Below, in pieces: positions 61,409 through 64,000 of a stretch of DNA of 64,000 nt (position 1 is the first letter of the stretch; every line of letters starts with the position of its first letter). The translations under genes and the position numbers were made by a program. The notes under the pieces were generated by a model. The model was not told the origin of the DNA and made no database searches. It was given only the letters and a program-made list of their open reading frames with translations. The stretch is from Capnocytophaga canimorsus (lineage in GTDB: Bacteria; Bacteroidota; Bacteroidia; Flavobacteriales; Flavobacteriaceae). The DNA is taken from positions 567,001 through 631,000 of the forward strand of contig NZ_CP022382.1 in the NCBI RefSeq assembly GCF_002302565.1. The letters are read 5' to 3'.

Positions 61409-62890
61409 ATGAAACAAAGTTACTTATTCCTTGCATTGTTGTTGCCGTTATTTCAAGTAAGCTTTTCTCAAAACGGAAATCAACCCTTTAAAGTCAGAGA
61501 TGACTTTGAAATCAATGGGGATATCGCTATCATTGGTAATCAAATCGTCAATCGGGAAGAAAACAAAGAAAAACCCAATATACCTTTCAACGAAGTTTCC
61601 GAAAAAGCTCGGTTTAACGACCGTTTTGTAATGAAATATGTTGATGTTGATACCAATGACCATACTTTCTCTTCAAGCAGTGCTACTTTGGCTTTAAACA
61701 GCGGAAAAAAACGCAATTTACTTCGGGCGGGACTCTACTGGAGTGCTACTTATCCGCATACTTTTAGTGAAAAAAAGAAAGAAAACGAATTCAAAATTAC
61801 AGATAAAACCAGAAATATTCCTAATACGGTACTGCTTAAAATTCCTAGCAAAGACCAATATCTACACGTTGAAGGCAAAATGGTTTTTGACGGGTTTTAT
61901 GCATTCAGTAACCTAGATTTCAAAGGAAGTGAACCTTATGTAGCTTATGCCGATATCACTCATTTAATTCAGGACACTCATAATTTTGAAGGAGAATATT
62001 TTGTAGCTAACATACTCGCCGCCAACGGAGAGATTAAAGGAGGAAGTTGTGGCGGATGGGCTATGGTATTTATCTACGAAGAAGAAGGAGCCTCTGCAAA
62101 GAAAATTACCACTCACGACGGATTTACTTCTGTAAATACGGTTTTAAACTACCAAATTAACCCAAAACAAAATGCAAAAGGGCGTATTTTAGGAGCAAGT
62201 ATTGAGGGAGACTTAAATGTAGTTGGTGATAAATTAGTAGGTAATTTCCCTAAAAACAACATTTCTTTCTTTATCTTGGAACAAGGACGAAGTCGAGATG
62301 ATTTTTTCAACAGTTCTATTACCAAAAACAATCAACACGTAAAAAGCAGAAATCCTAATAGTAAAAACACCTTAGGTTTTGATATATATGACATTGAATT
62401 CTCTAAATATCAACAAATTCTAACCGATGAACAAGAGCTGAATTTGAAACTCATCACAGGCGCCGACAAACCTTTCTTGTTCTTCAATGCAATTTGCATT
62501 GAAACCGAAAAGAATGAAAATGGAACCTATAATAGGTTTGGTAATTCGGCTGAAACTAAAGAAATTGACGCCTTTGATGTCTCTGCTGAAATGGCAAAAG
62601 CAGGAATTGGTGAAGATGATATTAAAAATATCGAAATAAATAACTCTGACAAAGGTTTTTATAATGTAATTGGTGTATATTTCAATTCAAAAAGTGTACT
62701 AAAACTTATCGAAACACTCAATAAAAAAGGTTACGAAACCAATTATTTATTCGATGATAAAACTAATTATCATTACGTTTATACCCACCATAGTTTATCT
62801 TTCGATGAAGCATTGAAAAATCGAGACACCTTGAGCCGAGACCCTGAAATTAAAGAATCTTGGATTTTAGTCATAAAAAACAATAACTAA
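61409..62890 (+). CDS. Secreted surface-module protein with apparent SPOR-like C-terminus, paralog 2
   Basis: A 493-residue paralog of the preceding gene with the same order: signal peptide (ends VSFSQ), FEINGDIAIIGNQIVN, YVDVDTNDHTFSSSSATLALN, LLRAGLYWSATYPHTF, GGSCGGWAMVFIYEEEG, SITKNNQHVKSRNPNSKNTLGFDIYDIEFS. A variable linker (about 370-410) precedes the C-terminal FYNVIGVYFNSKSVLKLIETLNKKGY ... YHYVYTHHSLSFDEALKNRD ... ESWILVIKN. Similarity to paralog 1 runs the whole length apart from the linker. No T9SS sorting domain. It is separated from paralog 1 by 144 bp, so it probably has its own promoter, though I found no clear one. Confidence 0.78.
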   Translation: MKQSYLFLALLLPLFQVSFSQNGNQPFKVRDDFEINGDIAIIGNQIVNREENKEKPNIPFNEVSEKARFNDRFVMKYVDVDTNDHTFSSSSATLALNSGKKRNLLRAGLYWSATYPHTFSEKKKENEFKITDKTRNIPNTVLLKIPSKDQYLHVEGKMVFDGFYAFSNLDFKGSEPYVAYADITHLIQDTHNFEGEYFVANILAANGEIKGGSCGGWAMVFIYEEEGASAKKITTHDGFTSVNTVLNYQINPKQNAKGRILGASIEGDLNVVGDKLVGNFPKNNISFFILEQGRSRDDFFNSSITKNNQHVKSRNPNSKNTLGFDIYDIEFSKYQQILTDEQELNLKLITGADKPFLFFNAICIETEKNENGTYNRFGNSAETKEIDAFDVSAEMAKAGIGEDDIKNIEINNSDKGFYNVIGVYFNSKSVLKLIETLNKKGYETNYLFDDKTNYHYVYTHHSLSFDEALKNRDTLSRDPEIKESWILVIKNNN

Positions 62891-62906
62891 TTTAAGATTA
62901 TTGTTG

Positions 62907-62914
62907 TAAATTTG
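62907..62914 (+). promoter_or_regulatory. -7 element (TAAATTTG) of queE
   Basis: TAAATTTG fits TAnnTTTG, 18 bp before the ATG at 62933. Confidence 0.45.
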
Positions 62915-62932
62915 CCGCCCAAATGAACCCGA

Positions 62933-63565
62933 ATGTTAAAAAAAGAAATTCAAATTGCGGTAGATAAGGGCGAAATGCTCCCCTTAATGGAAGCTTTCTA
63001 CACCATTCAAGGTGAAGGCTTCCATAAAGGGACGGCAGCATATTTCATCAGAGTCGGTGGATGCGATGTGGGTTGCCACTGGTGCGATGTAAAGGAAAGT
63101 TGGGATGCTGAAAAACACCCTCCAACACATATCGAAGATATTGTAAAACAAGCAAATAACCATTCTAAAACCATTGTAGTTACGGGAGGAGAACCACTGA
63201 CTTGGAATATGAATCCGTTAACACAAAAATTAAAAGCAGTTGGTTTAAGCACACATATCGAAACCTCTGGGGCTTATCCACTTTCTGGAGATTGGGATTG
63301 GATTTGTCTTTCACCTAAAAAATTAAAACCTCCCACAGTGGAAATCCTCCAAAAGGCAAACGAACTAAAAATCATCATTTATAACAAACACGATTTTGTT
63401 TTTGCTCAAGAAATGGCAGCAAAAGTAGCATCAAATTGTATTTTGTACTTACAGCCCGAATGGAGCCGACGCGAAAAAGTTATCCCTGAGATTGTTGATT
63501 TCGTGATGAATAATCCTAAGTGGAAAGTATCTTTACAAACCCATAAGTATCTTAACATTCCTTAA
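62933..63565 (+). CDS. queE: 7-carboxy-7-deazaguanine synthase (radical SAM)
   Basis: A 210-residue radical SAM enzyme converting 6-carboxytetrahydropterin to 7-carboxy-7-deazaguanine on the route to queuosine. The cluster motif is GCDVGCHWCD (Cys44, Cys48, Cys51; CX3CX2C). The opening LMEAFYTIQGEGFHKGTAAYFIR and VTGGEPL are standard. The C-terminal part is the form found in Bacteroidota, with CILYLQPEWS and WKVSLQTHKYLNIP. No other queuosine gene is in the window. Confidence 0.95.
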   Translation: MLKKEIQIAVDKGEMLPLMEAFYTIQGEGFHKGTAAYFIRVGGCDVGCHWCDVKESWDAEKHPPTHIEDIVKQANNHSKTIVVTGGEPLTWNMNPLTQKLKAVGLSTHIETSGAYPLSGDWDWICLSPKKLKPPTVEILQKANELKIIIYNKHDFVFAQEMAAKVASNCILYLQPEWSRREKVIPEIVDFVMNNPKWKVSLQTHKYLNIP

Positions 63566-63652
63566 AGAATTCAAGTAAAAAACCATTTCTAATCACAAAT
63601 CATTACTTGCCAATCATTTAAAAGTATTTTCAGAAATAAATACCTCAAAAAA

Positions 63653-63683
63653 TTGTTTTTTTAGTGTTTCTGAATTACCTTTG
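63653..63683 (+). promoter_or_regulatory. Promoter of the terminal coiled-coil gene
   Basis: TTG (63653-63655), 20-bp spacer, TACCTTTG (63676-63683). The ATG follows at 63716. Confidence 0.65.
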
Positions 63684-63715
63684 TACCTACAGAATACCTA
63701 AACATTGGCTAAAAG

Positions 63716-64000
63716 ATGGGACATGCATACCAGTTGGTGGAATCTCTCAAGCAAAAAGTAGTTTCTTTAGGAAAGCAGTTTGAAAGTCTTAGAGAGGAAA
63801 ACCAAAATTTGAGGAGTTCCATTGAGTCACTTGAGCAAAAGAAATCAGAGCTTGAAAAGCAGTTGATTCTATGGAGAGAGCGATATGATACCCTTAAGGT
63901 AGCCAATAGTATTTTGGGCAGTAATGAGAATAAAACAGAGGCTAAATTAAAAATAAATGCTTTAATCCGTGAGATTGACGCTTGTATTGTTCAGCTTTCA
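63716..64000 (+). CDS. Coiled-coil protein, 3'-truncated by window edge (zapA-adjacent type)
   Basis: Ninety-five codons from the ATG to the window end without a stop. The visible part is a coiled coil (LVESLKQKVVSLGKQFESLREENQNLRSSIESLEQKKSELEKQ) followed by KTEAKLKINALIREIDACIVQLS. In Bacteroidota such a small protein commonly lies just upstream of zapA; from memory the family ends very near this point, so little is probably missing. A role in division with ZapA is inference from that order and cannot be seen here. Confidence 0.7.
   Translation, partial: MGHAYQLVESLKQKVVSLGKQFESLREENQNLRSSIESLEQKKSELEKQLILWRERYDTLKVANSILGSNENKTEAKLKINALIREIDACIVQLS

Noticed and set aside
1..64000. tRNA, rRNA, insertion sequence or prophage genes
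   Set aside because: I looked for these and saw no cloverleaf with CCA-type end, no rRNA-like block, no transposase or integrase protein, and no terminal repeats. Small RNAs without a conserved sequence cannot be ruled out by eye.

Overview
The window looks like chromosomal DNA of a low-GC member of the Bacteroidota, most likely Flavobacteriaceae and Capnocytophaga-like (inference). The grounds are a SusC/SusD polysaccharide locus with a DUF6377-type regulator, a giant type IX secretion (T9SS) type B surface protein with SprB-like repeats, many lineage-typical proteins (DUF6029, DUF721, DUF7935-like, YeeE/YedE pairs), signal peptides ending in ..AQ, and many promoters of the Bacteroidota form TTG-N19-20-TAnnTTTG. 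I saw no tRNA, rRNA, CRISPR array, transposase or phage gene.

Layout. 1-2.85 kb: end of a DUF6029 protein, then a reverse-strand pair (predicted beta-propeller protein and outer-membrane protein). 2.96-7.4 kb: housekeeping genes (cysteine desulfurase, malate dehydrogenase, a lipoprotein, DUF721/DciA-like, MazG-like, FabD). 7.5-18.4 kb: a polysaccharide utilisation locus (PUL): DUF6377 regulator, SusC, SusD, GH30, SGNH hydrolase and GH3, best read as a beta-glucan (possibly beta-1,6-glucan) system. 18.5-25.6 kb: CapA-like protein, a RibF / DUF389 / HAD / HMG-CoA-lyase operon, a reverse-strand O-methyltransferase pair, and CvpA.

25.6-32.0 kb is a sulfur island: TauE/SafE exporter, secreted metallo-beta-lactamase/rhodanese protein, two YeeE/YedE half transporters and a Crp/Fnr regulator with a Cys cluster. 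Three promoters here carry the palindrome GTAAC-N4-GTTAC, each centred exactly 36.5 bp upstream of the last G of the -7 element. This is the geometry of a class II Crp-type activator and is the strongest new signal in the window.

32.2-48.2 kb: an acyltransferase-type membrane protein, TypA/BipA, and a 4216-residue T9SS adhesin whose base composition changes along the gene. 48.3-55 kb: peptide-binding lipoprotein, an outer-membrane barrel, YchF and small hypotheticals, separated by several repeat-rich spacers (14-bp and 63-bp tandem arrays and a low-complexity family seen at three places). 55.4-64 kb: DUF7935-like protein, RecG, Gfo/Idh/MocA oxidoreductase, YggS, two tandem paralogous secreted proteins with an apparent SPOR-like C-terminus, QueE, and the start of a coiled-coil gene that runs off the end.
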